DNA from: Bacteroidota bacterium
GTDB taxonomy: Bacteria; Bacteroidota; Bacteroidia; Flavobacteriales_D; Crocinitomicaceae
Reading direction: 5' to 3'
DNA: 64,000 bases
NCBI GenBank assembly: GCA_016192075.1
Contig: JACPUU010000012.1
Span: forward strand, 558,001-622,000
Part shown: in pieces, positions 44,001 through 52,453 of the stretch
Layout: each line of letters starts with the position of its first letter
Numbering within the stretch: position 1 is the first letter of the stretch
The notes under the pieces: model-generated
The model's input: only the letters and a program-made list of their open reading frames with translations
What the model was told of the DNA's origin: nothing
The model's database searches: none
Made by a program: the position numbers and the translations under genes

Positions 44001-45890
44001 TTGTTCAAATATTGGGGTTACAAGGCTTTTCGTGACAGGCAACAGGATATTGTCAAAAACGTACTGGACGGTAAAGACACACTGGCACTGCTGCCTACCG
44101 GGGGTGGAAAGTCTATTTGTTACCAGGTACCGGCCCTTGTAAAACCTGGTTTGTGTCTGGTGGTATCACCGCTTATTGCCCTGATGCATGACCAGGTAGA
44201 AAACCTGAAAAAGCGCGGAATAAAGGCCATTGCCATTACCTCTGGCATGTCGAAAAAACAAATTGACATTCAGCTGGACAATGCTATTTACGGCGACACC
44301 AAATTATTATATGTATCCCCTGAACGGCTTAAAACTACACTATTTATAGCGCGGTTTCAGAAAATGAATGTAAACCTGATTGCAATAGACGAAGCTCATT
44401 GCATTTCTCAATGGGGCTATGATTTCAGGCCTGCGTATCTTGAAATAGCTGAATTGCGGAAACTAAAACCCAATATTCCGCTGCTTGCCCTCACCGCTAC
44501 AGCTACTGAACAGGTGGTTACAGACATTCAGGAGAAACTGCTTTTTGTAAATGGGGCTGTTATTCGCAAATCATTTTTCAGACCCAACCTCACCTATTCT
44601 GCTTTTTTAGTACCCAACAAACGAAACAGGATTGAAGAATACCTGCGGCAGCATAATGGGTCGGGTATTATTTACTGTGCTACCCGCAAAGGTGTTAAAG
44701 AGCTGGCATCATACCTGCTGAGCAAAAATTGCTCCATTGACTACTATCATGCCGGGCTTGATTTTGATGAGCGCCGGCAAAAGCAGGAAAACTGGCTCTC
44801 TGAAAAAACACGCGTTATTGTAAGTACCAATGCATTTGGAATGGGCATTGACAAACCCAATGTACGTTTTGTGCTGCACTACGATATTCCTGAAACCATT
44901 GAAGCGTATTTTCAGGAGGCAGGCCGCGCCGGCCGTGATGAAAAACCGGCAGAAGCGCACCTCTACTTTGATGAGCATGACATTACCGCGCTCATTGAAA
45001 AAGTCAACACCAAATTTCCACCGGTTGAAAAAATAAAAAGTATTTACAACGCCCTTGGAAACCACTTTCAACTTGCCTTTGGCGCCGGAAAAGAAGAGCG
45101 TTACCCCATCGAAATTAACGCCTTTTGCAACAAATACAACTTTCAGTTGCTTGAAGTATACAACGCTCTCAAATTCCTTGAAACAACCGGATACCTTGAA
45201 CTTTCTGAAGGAACCTATACACCTGCAAAACTGAAAATAACCGCAACCCAGATTCAGTTGTACCAGGAACAGGTGAAAGATAAAAACATGAACACGTTGA
45301 TTCAGTTTATTCTTCGGTCACACATGGGGGTGTTTGATGAGTATGTAAACATCAACGAATTTATCATTGGCCAAAAAATCAAACTCACCAAAAAAGAGGT
45401 GGTTGAAAAATTAAATTACCTGCAAAAATTAGAGCTTATTGATTACGTGCCGCAATCAGATGAGCCCCATGTTACCTACCTGACAGAGCGGCTTCCGGAT
45501 TCAAACCTGAGTTTTTCTCCACGCTTTTACAAAGACCGCAAAGACCTGGCTTTTGAAAAGATGAAGGCCATGATTCGTTACCTTGAATCAGATGAATGTA
45601 AATCCGTTGTACTGCTGCGTTATTTTGGCGAGGAAGAAACAGCAGATTGTGGTTTTTGTTCATCGTGTATACTCAAAAAAATGAACAGCGGATTATCCGG
45701 ATTACTGAAAAAATTAGATTCATTTATTGCGGCTGAATTTACCCGGGAGGACACCATTGAAACCGCAAAAATCATTGATCATTTTAATACAGAAAATCGC
45801 AGTGAGGTGTTGCATTGTTTACGCCAACTGGCTGATTTAAATAAGATTCAGATAGATGCCACGGGGCAAAAGATTTCGAAGTTGAGATAG
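44001..45890 (+). CDS. recQ: ATP-dependent DNA helicase RecQ
   Basis: 629 residues from TTG 44001. The family N-terminus probably begins further upstream: the frame continues as LEEAVEIL before FKYWGYKAFRDRQ, but no ATG or GTG exists before the stop at 43953, only ATT 43968 or CTG 43980. Helicase motifs are complete: LPTGGGKS, DEAHCISQWGYDFRP, TATAT, FGMGIDKPNVRF and QEAGRAGRDEKPA. The RQC zinc-binding region is seen as a Cys set (CKSVVLLRYFGEE..CGFCSSC). No HRDC domain follows; a short C-terminal wing-like end (residues 590-629) is partly duplicated downstream. Confidence 0.94.
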   Translation: MFKYWGYKAFRDRQQDIVKNVLDGKDTLALLPTGGGKSICYQVPALVKPGLCLVVSPLIALMHDQVENLKKRGIKAIAITSGMSKKQIDIQLDNAIYGDTKLLYVSPERLKTTLFIARFQKMNVNLIAIDEAHCISQWGYDFRPAYLEIAELRKLKPNIPLLALTATATEQVVTDIQEKLLFVNGAVIRKSFFRPNLTYSAFLVPNKRNRIEEYLRQHNGSGIIYCATRKGVKELASYLLSKNCSIDYYHAGLDFDERRQKQENWLSEKTRVIVSTNAFGMGIDKPNVRFVLHYDIPETIEAYFQEAGRAGRDEKPAEAHLYFDEHDITALIEKVNTKFPPVEKIKSIYNALGNHFQLAFGAGKEERYPIEINAFCNKYNFQLLEVYNALKFLETTGYLELSEGTYTPAKLKITATQIQLYQEQVKDKNMNTLIQFILRSHMGVFDEYVNINEFIIGQKIKLTKKEVVEKLNYLQKLELIDYVPQSDEPHVTYLTERLPDSNLSFSPRFYKDRKDLAFEKMKAMIRYLESDECKSVVLLRYFGEEETADCGFCSSCILKKMNSGLSGLLKKLDSFIAAEFTREDTIETAKIIDHFNTENRSEVLHCLRQLADLNKIQIDATGQKISKLR

Positions 45891-46267
45891 TTTTTCCCGC
45901 AGATTGTCGCAGAAAATGGCGCGGATTGTCGCTGATCCTGGATTGGAACACAAAAAAATCATTTGATCATTTTAATACGGAAAACCGCAGTGAGGTGTTG
46001 CTTTGTTTGCGTCAACTGGGGCTAATTAAAATAAGATTCAGATAGATGCCACGGGGCAAAAGATTTCGAAATTGGGATAGTTTTTCCCGCAGATTGTCGC
46101 AGAAAATGGCGCGGATTGTCGCTGATCCTGGATTGGATCACAAAAAAATCATTGATCATTTTAATACAGAAAACCGCAGTGAGGTGTTGCATTGTTTACG
46201 CCAACTGGCTGATTTAAATAAGATTCAGATAGATGCCACGGGGCAAAGAATTTCGAAATTGAGATAA
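45767..46267 (+). repeat. Three tandem copies of the recQ 3' end with intervening spacers (decayed)
   Basis: The last ~39 codons of recQ and 60-65 bases after the stop are repeated with a period of 190 and then 187 bases (stops at 45890, 46080, 46267). Copy 2 (45953-46080) has frameshifting insertions. Copy 3 (46142-46267) is intact and encodes the recQ tail with a single Lys-to-Arg change. The spacer contains GCAGATTGTCGCAGA and related CGCAGATT-type words. The segment from 46268 to 46378 shows one more such word (GGACGCAGATTTACCCAGAT) and nothing else. Confidence 0.9.
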
Positions 46268-46378
46268 TTTTTCCTGCTGATTCCGCCAGGGCGGACGCAG
46301 ATTTACCCAGATCACAGAGAGTTATTTTTGGCATTTTTAATGCTGTAGGAAAAAACGTCAACTTAGTCTGAAAAACAA

Positions 46379-46747
46379 CTAAAAATTTTCATTGTACAAC
46401 GTAAACGTACAAACCTGTTTGCGGTGCTTTTTATCACCACTCACATCAGAAAACCAGTTAGACTCACGACTCACCGGTTTTTCACAGATGGAGTCTTTGG
46501 CGTTAACGATATAGAGCGTATCTCCCATCCACTGACAAACTTCACTCTCCTGTTCCTTGTCCAGAATCTCATACGAATAAACCATTGCTTTCTGCGCAGG
46601 TGCAATCACATAAATAGTATCTTCAAAATCAGGGTTCCAGGCAAAAATGGTATCGTCAGATGCATTGGAAATCCACCGTTCATGCAACATATTTTTGCGG
46701 CAGGAAACCAGCGCAACAGCAAACAGCATGAACAGGAGTAAACGCAT
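46379..46747 (-). CDS. Small lipoprotein, unknown function
   Basis: 122 residues with a lipoprotein signal (MRLLLFMLFAVALVSC, Cys at residue 16). The mature part is about 105 residues with several Trp and three Cys. It starts five bases after the pepD stop and is thus co-transcribed with it. No motif recognised. Confidence 0.75.
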   Translation of the reverse strand: MRLLLFMLFAVALVSCRKNMLHERWISNASDDTIFAWNPDFEDTIYVIAPAQKAMVYSYEILDKEQESEVCQWMGDTLYIVNAKDSICEKPVSRESNWFSDVSGDKKHRKQVCTFTLYNENF

Positions 46748-46752
46748 CCGGC

Positions 46753-48213
46753 TTAATTTTTTGCCGGAATATTTTCCAGTACTTTGGTAAGGAACTGCCA
46801 GAATTTCTGAACCGATTTGATGTTCACTTTTTCATCCGGCGAATGCGGATTACGAATAGTTGGTCCAAATGAAATCATATCACAGTTTGGCAAATGTTCA
46901 CCCAAAATACCGCACTCCAAACCGGCGTGACAGGCTTTTACTTTTGGTTGGTCATTAAAAAGTGATACGTATTGTTTTTCGAGCACTTTCAGAATTTTTG
47001 AATCAGGGTTTGGCGCCCAGCCCGGATAAGCACCATCCTGAACAACTTTGGCACCAATCAATTCATAGGTCAGGCGTATGGCATTTGCAATATCTTCTTT
47101 ACCGGTTTCAACCATGCTGCGCTGAAGTGATTGCGTGGTAAACTGTTTTTCTTTAACAATTACCTTAGCCAGTGAAGAAGAAGTTTCTACCAGGCCCGGT
47201 ATGTTTTCACTCATTTTCCAAACCGCGTTAGGCGTGGTATAAATAACGCGAATAATTTTTTCCTGGTCGGCTTTTGAAATCATGGCTGCCGGATTTATTT
47301 TATTCTCTGTCACCACAAATTTCAGATCAGGCTCAGTAACATTATATTCATGCTTAATAATTGCTGCATAAGCATTCACACAGTTAACCAGTGCCGTTTT
47401 CTGATTGGTTGCAACAACAACCTGGGCAACACTTTCACGCGGAATGGCATTTCGAAGACTGCCGCCGTTCAGTTCGGTCAAACGTACATCAGCCACTTGC
47501 GTTCCGGCATAAAGAATGCGGTTCATCAGCAGGTTTGCATTGCCGCGTCCCAGGTTAATGTCCATGCCCGAATGGCCGCCTTTTAAACCGCTAAGTGTGA
47601 ACGTCAGTGAAACAAAATCAGCAGGTACATTTTCTTCAGCATAGGTATAGAATGTATTGGTATCAATACCTCCGGCACAACCTACTGAAAACTCATCATC
47701 GTCTTCAGTATCCAGGTTCAGCAGTATTTTACCGGATAATTTGGAACCATCCAGCAGTTTTGCACCGGTCATTCCGGTTTCTTCATCAATGGTAAACAAG
47801 GCCTCCAGGGCCGGGTGCGGATAATCATTGGAAGCCAGTAAAGACATGGCAGCAGCAACTCCCATTCCATTGTCTGCCCCCAGCGTAGTGCCTTTTGCTT
47901 TTACCCATTCCCCGTCAATAAATGACTGAATGCCTTGTGTTGAAAAGTCAAAATCGGTGGTTGCATTTTTCTGATGCACCATGTCAATGTGCGTTTGAAG
48001 AATAACCGTTTCACGATTCTCAAATCCTTTTGCAGCAGGCTTTTTAATAATGACATTGCCAATTTTATCAACAATTGTTTCAAGCCCCAGACCTTTTCCA
48101 AAATCAACCATAAACTGCCTGATTTTTTCTTCTTTTTTGGATGGACGCGGAACCGCATTTAAATCTTCAAAATGGTTCCATACTAATTTGGGTTCAAGAT
48201 TTCTGACGCTCAT
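46753..48213 (-). CDS. pepD: Aminoacyl-histidine dipeptidase (peptidase family M20, PepD type)
   Basis: 486 residues, the full length of PepD (Xaa-His dipeptidase). Metal ligands of the M20 fold are visible: QTHIDMVHQK, GADNGMGVAAA, IDEETGMTGA (catalytic and ligand Glu), DTEDDDEF and the final His in KACHAGLECG. The lid domain sits between about 185 and 370. Hydrolyses dipeptides with C-terminal histidine or related peptides in the cytoplasm. A TAATTTAG box (48232-48239) lies 19 bases before the start. Confidence 0.96.
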   Translation of the reverse strand: MSVRNLEPKLVWNHFEDLNAVPRPSKKEEKIRQFMVDFGKGLGLETIVDKIGNVIIKKPAAKGFENRETVILQTHIDMVHQKNATTDFDFSTQGIQSFIDGEWVKAKGTTLGADNGMGVAAAMSLLASNDYPHPALEALFTIDEETGMTGAKLLDGSKLSGKILLNLDTEDDDEFSVGCAGGIDTNTFYTYAEENVPADFVSLTFTLSGLKGGHSGMDINLGRGNANLLMNRILYAGTQVADVRLTELNGGSLRNAIPRESVAQVVVATNQKTALVNCVNAYAAIIKHEYNVTEPDLKFVVTENKINPAAMISKADQEKIIRVIYTTPNAVWKMSENIPGLVETSSSLAKVIVKEKQFTTQSLQRSMVETGKEDIANAIRLTYELIGAKVVQDGAYPGWAPNPDSKILKVLEKQYVSLFNDQPKVKACHAGLECGILGEHLPNCDMISFGPTIRNPHSPDEKVNIKSVQKFWQFLTKVLENIPAKN

Positions 48214-48358
48214 GTGCTGCTAATTTTTGTGCTAAATTAGTGTATTTACCCCAAAACCATGGAACGCCTCTTTATTATTGATTCAACTATTTCATTTAAA
48301 CCTGATAATCTGTCGGTTTGCGCAGGCTCTGCAATAAAAAAAACGTGTCTAAAAAGGA

Positions 48359-48384
48359 AAAGGGATGTCCGGAGACATCCCTTT
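48359..48384 (-). terminator. Intrinsic terminator of the 48.4-kb lipoprotein gene
   Basis: A perfect 11-bp stem AAAGGGATGTC / GACATCCCTTT with loop CGGA. On the minus strand it lies about 29 bases after the stop at 48413 and is followed by TTTCCTTTTT. Confidence 0.88.
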
Positions 48385-48412
48385 AAAACTAATCAATAAC
48401 CCAAACAATTGA

Positions 48413-48865
48413 TTAGTTGTGAGCCAGGTGAAACTCGTGTGTGGCACCTCCATTTATAAATTCGTACCACAATTCATCTTTTGTCAGTTTCAGCAGTGTG
48501 TATTCAGATGCCGAAACCGAAGAATACTCATTGGAAAGTTCAAAACTTCCGGGACCGGAAATTTTAATAAGTGCATTATCACTTTCCAGTGACCAGGTGC
48601 CGGAAGCGGTTTTTAAATCTCCGCTTGAATCAGTAAAGGATCTGCCATAAGTGCCATCTTCACTGTACGTTTCTTTGTAATTTGTAATAATAAGGCTTGA
48701 AGTCATTTCGGCGCCGTTTAAATAGTACGACTGCAAACTCCAGTCTCCAACCAGGTTATCATCGGCTTTTCGTTTTGTACCGCCGTCTTCATACTTTTCG
48801 CAGGAATTCATGCTTAACAACACCGTTGTCATAAGCAGCATTAAACCTAAACCTTTTCTTTTCAT
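48413..48865 (-). CDS. Lipocalin-like lipoprotein
   Basis: 150 residues from the ATG at 48865, chosen because the promoter element at 48884-48911 excludes the longer frame to 48919. The signal ends LLSMNSC (lipobox-like). The body looks like a small beta-barrel of the lipocalin-like type: LVGDWSLQSYYLNGAEM, then short strands, SGTWSLESDNALIKIS and LTKDELWYEF near the end. Probably a monocistronic member of the ECF sigma regulon described at 56 kb. Function unknown; ligand binding is only inferred. Confidence 0.85.
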   Translation of the reverse strand: MKRKGLGLMLLMTTVLLSMNSCEKYEDGGTKRKADDNLVGDWSLQSYYLNGAEMTSSLIITNYKETYSEDGTYGRSFTDSSGDLKTASGTWSLESDNALIKISGPGSFELSNEYSSVSASEYTLLKLTKDELWYEFINGGATHEFHLAHN

Positions 48866-48883
48866 AGCGTGATTTTCTCTATG

Positions 48884-48911
48884 GATGAATGGAAATACAG
48901 AAAGGTTGGAA
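48884..48911 (-). promoter_or_regulatory. ECF-type promoter A (TTCCAACC-N16-CATC)
   Basis: Minus strand: TTCCAACC at 48911-48904, 16 bases, CATC at 48887-48884; a run of nine T lies upstream. The -10 is 18 bases from the ATG at 48865, giving a leader of about 12 bases. The element recurs at 54436-54463 and 57214-57240. Confidence 0.7.
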
Positions 48912-48972
48912 TTTTTCAAAAAAAAATTCTTTATCCTTAAAAAAACACTGATAAACAGTTAGTTAAAATTAA

Positions 48973-49656
48973 TTATTCTGGTACCGAAGGTTGGTCTTTT
49001 CTCTTTTTAGCCGTTAATTTATAATTCAGGGTAAGCCCAAAAATATGATCGACAGATGGCTTTTTGACATAAATTTCACGCTGATACATATAATACACTG
49101 CCAGGCTTAAATTCTTTGTAAAACTCCATTCAAATCCCAAACTGTAACGCGTATTTCTGAACTCATTTTTGCCAAAAAGAAAAAAAAGTTCATACGAGAG
49201 ATAAGGATCCAGGCGTTTACTCAGGTTGTAATCAAGGGTAATTTTATTGCGCAGGTATGATTCAGAATTCCCTGAATTTCTGTTTCGGGAATACTGAAAC
49301 TTGATTCTATATGAAAGCGCAAGCGGAAACCCTTTTTTACTCCAACTATAGGTTGCACCTAAACTTATCCGGTTAATATCATTTTGCAGCGGCCTGAGCG
49401 TATACCGGTATTCACTGAAAAAAGCAATGGATTTATTGAGATCGTATTTTACGCCGGCTTCTGCAATGGCTGCATTTAATGTTTTGATAGTGTCTGAAAA
49501 ACGGAATTCAGGAGACAGGTTCATGCTCCATTTTTTATTCAGTTTTACTTTGACATTTGCACCGGCCCAAAGCTGAATATCTGAATTTTGCTGACCAAAG
49601 GTATTCACCTGAAATAAAATCAGAAAAAGTGCCGGAAGTAGTTTACCAAATCTCAT
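48973..49656 (-). CDS. Outer membrane beta-barrel protein, DUF2490-like
   Basis: 227 residues with a signal peptide (ends NTFGQ). The start QNSDIQLWAGANVKVKLNKK, LNKSIAFFSEYRYTLRPL and repeated amphipathic strands ending in Tyr/Phe (YSLGFEWSFTKNLSLAVYYM) match DUF2490 barrels of Bacteroidota. Likely in the outer membrane, role unknown. It follows porP on the same strand but a hairpin separates them. Confidence 0.85.
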   Translation of the reverse strand: MRFGKLLPALFLILFQVNTFGQQNSDIQLWAGANVKVKLNKKWSMNLSPEFRFSDTIKTLNAAIAEAGVKYDLNKSIAFFSEYRYTLRPLQNDINRISLGATYSWSKKGFPLALSYRIKFQYSRNRNSGNSESYLRNKITLDYNLSKRLDPYLSYELFFLFGKNEFRNTRYSLGFEWSFTKNLSLAVYYMYQREIYVKKPSVDHIFGLTLNYKLTAKKRKDQPSVPE

Positions 49657-49687
49657 AAAAACAGATATACAGTGATGATGCTGATTG

Positions 49688-49731
49688 AAATTGAATCACC
49701 CGATCATTTGACTGACCGGGCAATTCAATTT
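49688..49731 (-). terminator. Long hairpin downstream of the PorP/SprF-like gene
   Basis: Arms AAATTGAATCACCCG (49688-49702) and CGGGCAATTCAATTT (49717-49731). In minus-strand RNA all 15 positions pair (two as G-U); on the plus strand those two would be mismatches, so the structure fits a leftward transcript. No clear T-run follows, so termination is probable but not certain. Confidence 0.5.
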
Positions 49732-49774
49732 ACGTATTAACCTGAAATCAGGTTTTTCAATCAGCCGCAAGTAC

Positions 49775-50770
49775 TTAAAGTATGCTTGGCGCAGAATTTA
49801 CGCCTTTCCGGTTAGCCATATTCAACTTATAGGCAAGAGTAATTTCATGCGCATTAATGCTGGTTACCTGGTTTGTCAGGTTGGCATTTACAATATCGTA
49901 ACTGTAGGCAAACATAAACGATTTGTGGTCAAAAGAAAGCATTGCCGCCATGGCATCACTGGTCCGGTACCACATGCCTAATCTCATTTTTGAAGATTCA
50001 CCCAAATGGTAATCAAGGTACAAACCAACGGCCAGGCTTTGATTGTTAGCCTGGTAAATATAATTCACATTGGGTGTAAAATCCAGTTTGGAATCAGCTC
50101 CTTTTATTTTAACCCCTGTTTGAAAACCAAATGACATGGGCAGTGTTCCCTGTCCGTCAACAAACGTTTCATTTGGCTTATTCAGGTGATAGGATGAAAA
50201 TCCGGCATAAGCATTCAGCTTTGAATCAGCATCGTTCATGTACCACATTATTCCAAATCCCATATCTGCATAGCCGAGTTTGTTGCGGGTAATGTTTGCA
50301 CTGGTAGCATTGGATGCGTTGTAAGCCCCCAACACATATTGGTCATCAAAGGTAAGTGAAGACTGGTCCAGCGATTTTTGAACATAGCCTCCAAGCATTG
50401 AAAAACTCAGAAAACCTGATTCACTTACTTTCAGATTATAACCAACAGAAAGTGAAAAATCCATTTTGGTGAAGGCGCCTGCTTTATCATTCAGAAACCC
50501 AAGACCAAAATCCATTTTTTGATTCTGGTCTTTAAAATACAATGGAAAAGCTGCTGTAAATGACGCTGTATTGAACCCATTCTGAACAGTGGTCCATTGC
50601 GTTCTGTAATTCAAAATGGTTTTGAAATCTGTATTCATTCCCAACACTGCAGGATTAACCTTTAACGGGTTGCTGTAAAAATACTGGGTATATTTAAGAT
50701 CCTGTGAAAGCGCAGCACCTTGTAAATACAGCAGCCCAACTAGTAGTATACTTTTTATTAACGTTTTCAT
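49775..50770 (-). CDS. PorP/SprF-family type IX secretion membrane protein
   Basis: 331 residues. Signal peptide (ends GAALSQ), then the family start DLKYTQYFYSNPLKVNPAVLG and an outer membrane barrel with repeated motifs (GFNTASFTAAFPLYF, LDFTPNVNYIYQANNQSLAV). PorP/SprF proteins anchor or assist secretion of T9SS type B substrates such as SprB. The gene lies 15 bases downstream of a gene for a type B CTD protein, the expected pairing. Confidence 0.95.
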   Translation of the reverse strand: MKTLIKSILLVGLLYLQGAALSQDLKYTQYFYSNPLKVNPAVLGMNTDFKTILNYRTQWTTVQNGFNTASFTAAFPLYFKDQNQKMDFGLGFLNDKAGAFTKMDFSLSVGYNLKVSESGFLSFSMLGGYVQKSLDQSSLTFDDQYVLGAYNASNATSANITRNKLGYADMGFGIMWYMNDADSKLNAYAGFSSYHLNKPNETFVDGQGTLPMSFGFQTGVKIKGADSKLDFTPNVNYIYQANNQSLAVGLYLDYHLGESSKMRLGMWYRTSDAMAAMLSFDHKSFMFAYSYDIVNANLTNQVTSINAHEITLAYKLNMANRKGVNSAPSIL

Positions 50771-50785
50771 ATCCGCTGATTTTTT

Positions 50786-52345
50786 TTATCTGATTAAATT
50801 GACAAGTCCTGATTCATGAAGTTCTGTTCCGTCTGAGAGTATACCTTGTATATCATACAAATAGGCTCCTTCAGGCAAATCTTCACGGGTTATTTGCCTG
50901 GTACCATCCCAACCACTGCTGAGACTCGACGAATAGAATATCAGCTCACCGTGCCGGTTATAAATTCTGAACTGGAAGTCCGTAATACCATCTCCTCTCA
51001 CATACAACACATTGTTTGTTGCGGCTGAAGGTGTAAATGCATTTGGAATCCAATACGAAGGTGTAATAACAATTACGTCTACGGTGTCACTGTTGATACA
51101 GCCGTAAACATCTGTAACGGTAACGGTATAGGTGGTGCTGGTTTCGGGAGAGGCCAACGGATTATAAATACCACTGCTGGAAAGTTCATAGTCCGGTGTC
51201 CATTCATACTGAATGCCTCCGGTTGCAACCAATTGTGCTGTTTCTCCGGTTGTAATGGAATCATCCAAACCGGCGTATGCATCTGGCAGCTGATTAACCA
51301 CCACGGTTACCTCATCTGTTTCAGACGGGCAGCCATAGTCATTTGATACGTTCAATACATAGGTTATGGTGCTGTCAGGTTTTACCACCGGGTTTGATGC
51401 CGTTGTATCAGAAATTCCATTGGCCATATTCCACGCATAAAGCTGCGATTCAATAAACCCGTTTCCAATCTGAACGGAATCGTTTCTGCAAATTGTCACG
51501 TCTGCACCGGCATTGGCAATGATTGGCTGCAACATGGTAATTTGAACTGAATCTGTATTTGAACAGCCTGTCAGCGTGTCCAAAAGAAAAACAGTAATGT
51601 TGGTGATTTCTGCCACTGGTGATACTACCGGGTTTGAAACGGACGGATCTGCAATCACTAACGAACCGGAAGGGCTCCAGGCATACACTACATCCGGCAA
51701 AGCAGCCGAACCTATCTGCACACTGGCATTGGGGCAAATTACGGTATCAGTGCCTGCATCAGCAACGGGTAATGATTCAATTGAAATAGTTTGCGTTGTA
51801 GTTACCTGGCACAAACCATTATCAATTGTAAGGGTAACCGTTTTTGTACCTGCGGTAGAATAGGTTACACCTTGTGGGTTTTGAACGCTCGAACTTTGCG
51901 GTGATGCCCCTACACCAAAATCCCACTGGTATGAAATGGCCGTGGTACCGGTGTATGTGAAATCCACGGCTGATGATACGCATTGCGGTGCCGTAGATGT
52001 AAAGCTCACGTTTGGTGATGCAACCACATCAAAATTCCGGTTCTGAACATCGTTACACCCAATTGATGGTTTACTGATTGTCAACGTAACATTTTTATTG
52101 CCTAATGTGGAATATATAACCGGCGGCGGATTTGCACCCACGTAATTAGCCGGTGTTGCACCAGCACCAAAATTCCAGGTATAGGTATATGAACCGTCGT
52201 TTGGAGGATCTGAAATGTTGGCAAATGCCTGGGGCTGCCCGATGCATATTGGATCAAAGGCCTCCTGAAAATCTGCATTACACTGGGAAAAAGATACCAG
52301 CGCACCGCATGAATGTGTGAGTAGAATAATAAGCAGTTTTTTCAT
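50786..52345 (-). CDS. Secreted PKD-domain protein with T9SS type B sorting domain
   Basis: 519 residues from the ATG at 52345 (MKKLLIILLTHSCGALVSFS signal; the ORF extends eight residues further). Two PKD-like domains lie N-terminally (YTWNFGAGATP, YQWDFGVGASP), then Ig-like repeats with ADAGTDTVICPNASVQIG, ANAGADVTICRNDSVQIG and YAGLDDSI. The C-terminal domain has WIPNAFTPSAATN and FRIYNRHGELIF, a CHU_C type B signal. Predicted to be secreted by T9SS with the PorP/SprF protein encoded just downstream. Confidence 0.93.
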   Translation of the reverse strand: MKKLLIILLTHSCGALVSFSQCNADFQEAFDPICIGQPQAFANISDPPNDGSYTYTWNFGAGATPANYVGANPPPVIYSTLGNKNVTLTISKPSIGCNDVQNRNFDVVASPNVSFTSTAPQCVSSAVDFTYTGTTAISYQWDFGVGASPQSSSVQNPQGVTYSTAGTKTVTLTIDNGLCQVTTTQTISIESLPVADAGTDTVICPNASVQIGSAALPDVVYAWSPSGSLVIADPSVSNPVVSPVAEITNITVFLLDTLTGCSNTDSVQITMLQPIIANAGADVTICRNDSVQIGNGFIESQLYAWNMANGISDTTASNPVVKPDSTITYVLNVSNDYGCPSETDEVTVVVNQLPDAYAGLDDSITTGETAQLVATGGIQYEWTPDYELSSSGIYNPLASPETSTTYTVTVTDVYGCINSDTVDVIVITPSYWIPNAFTPSAATNNVLYVRGDGITDFQFRIYNRHGELIFYSSSLSSGWDGTRQITREDLPEGAYLYDIQGILSDGTELHESGLVNLIR

Positions 52346-52380
52346 AATTGTAGTTTTTAGTAGACACAAATCAATCCCTG

Positions 52381-52405
52381 CCGGGACTTTTTTTCAAAGT
52401 CCCGG
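52381..52405. terminator. Hairpin between two T9SS genes
   Basis: A perfect 10-bp stem CCGGGACTTT / AAAGTCCCGG with loop TTTTC. It is 49 bases past the stop of the 52454 gene (minus). There is no T-run on the minus strand, so it is either a rho-independent-like terminator of low efficiency or a transcript-stability hairpin. Confidence 0.45.
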
Positions 52406-52453
52406 TTTGGAATTTTTAACTTTTGTAAAGAATTGGTATATGCCGCTAACCGG

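Noticed and set aside
46046-46267. 73-codon open frame ending with the recQ C-terminal peptide
   Set aside because: It is the third copy of the duplicated recQ tail preceded by translated spacer; treated as repeat remnant, not a gene.
45891-46340. Possible CRISPR-like or direct repeat array
   Set aside because: The repeat unit is 187-190 bp, contains coding sequence and has only three copies, so it is a tandem duplication and not a CRISPR array.
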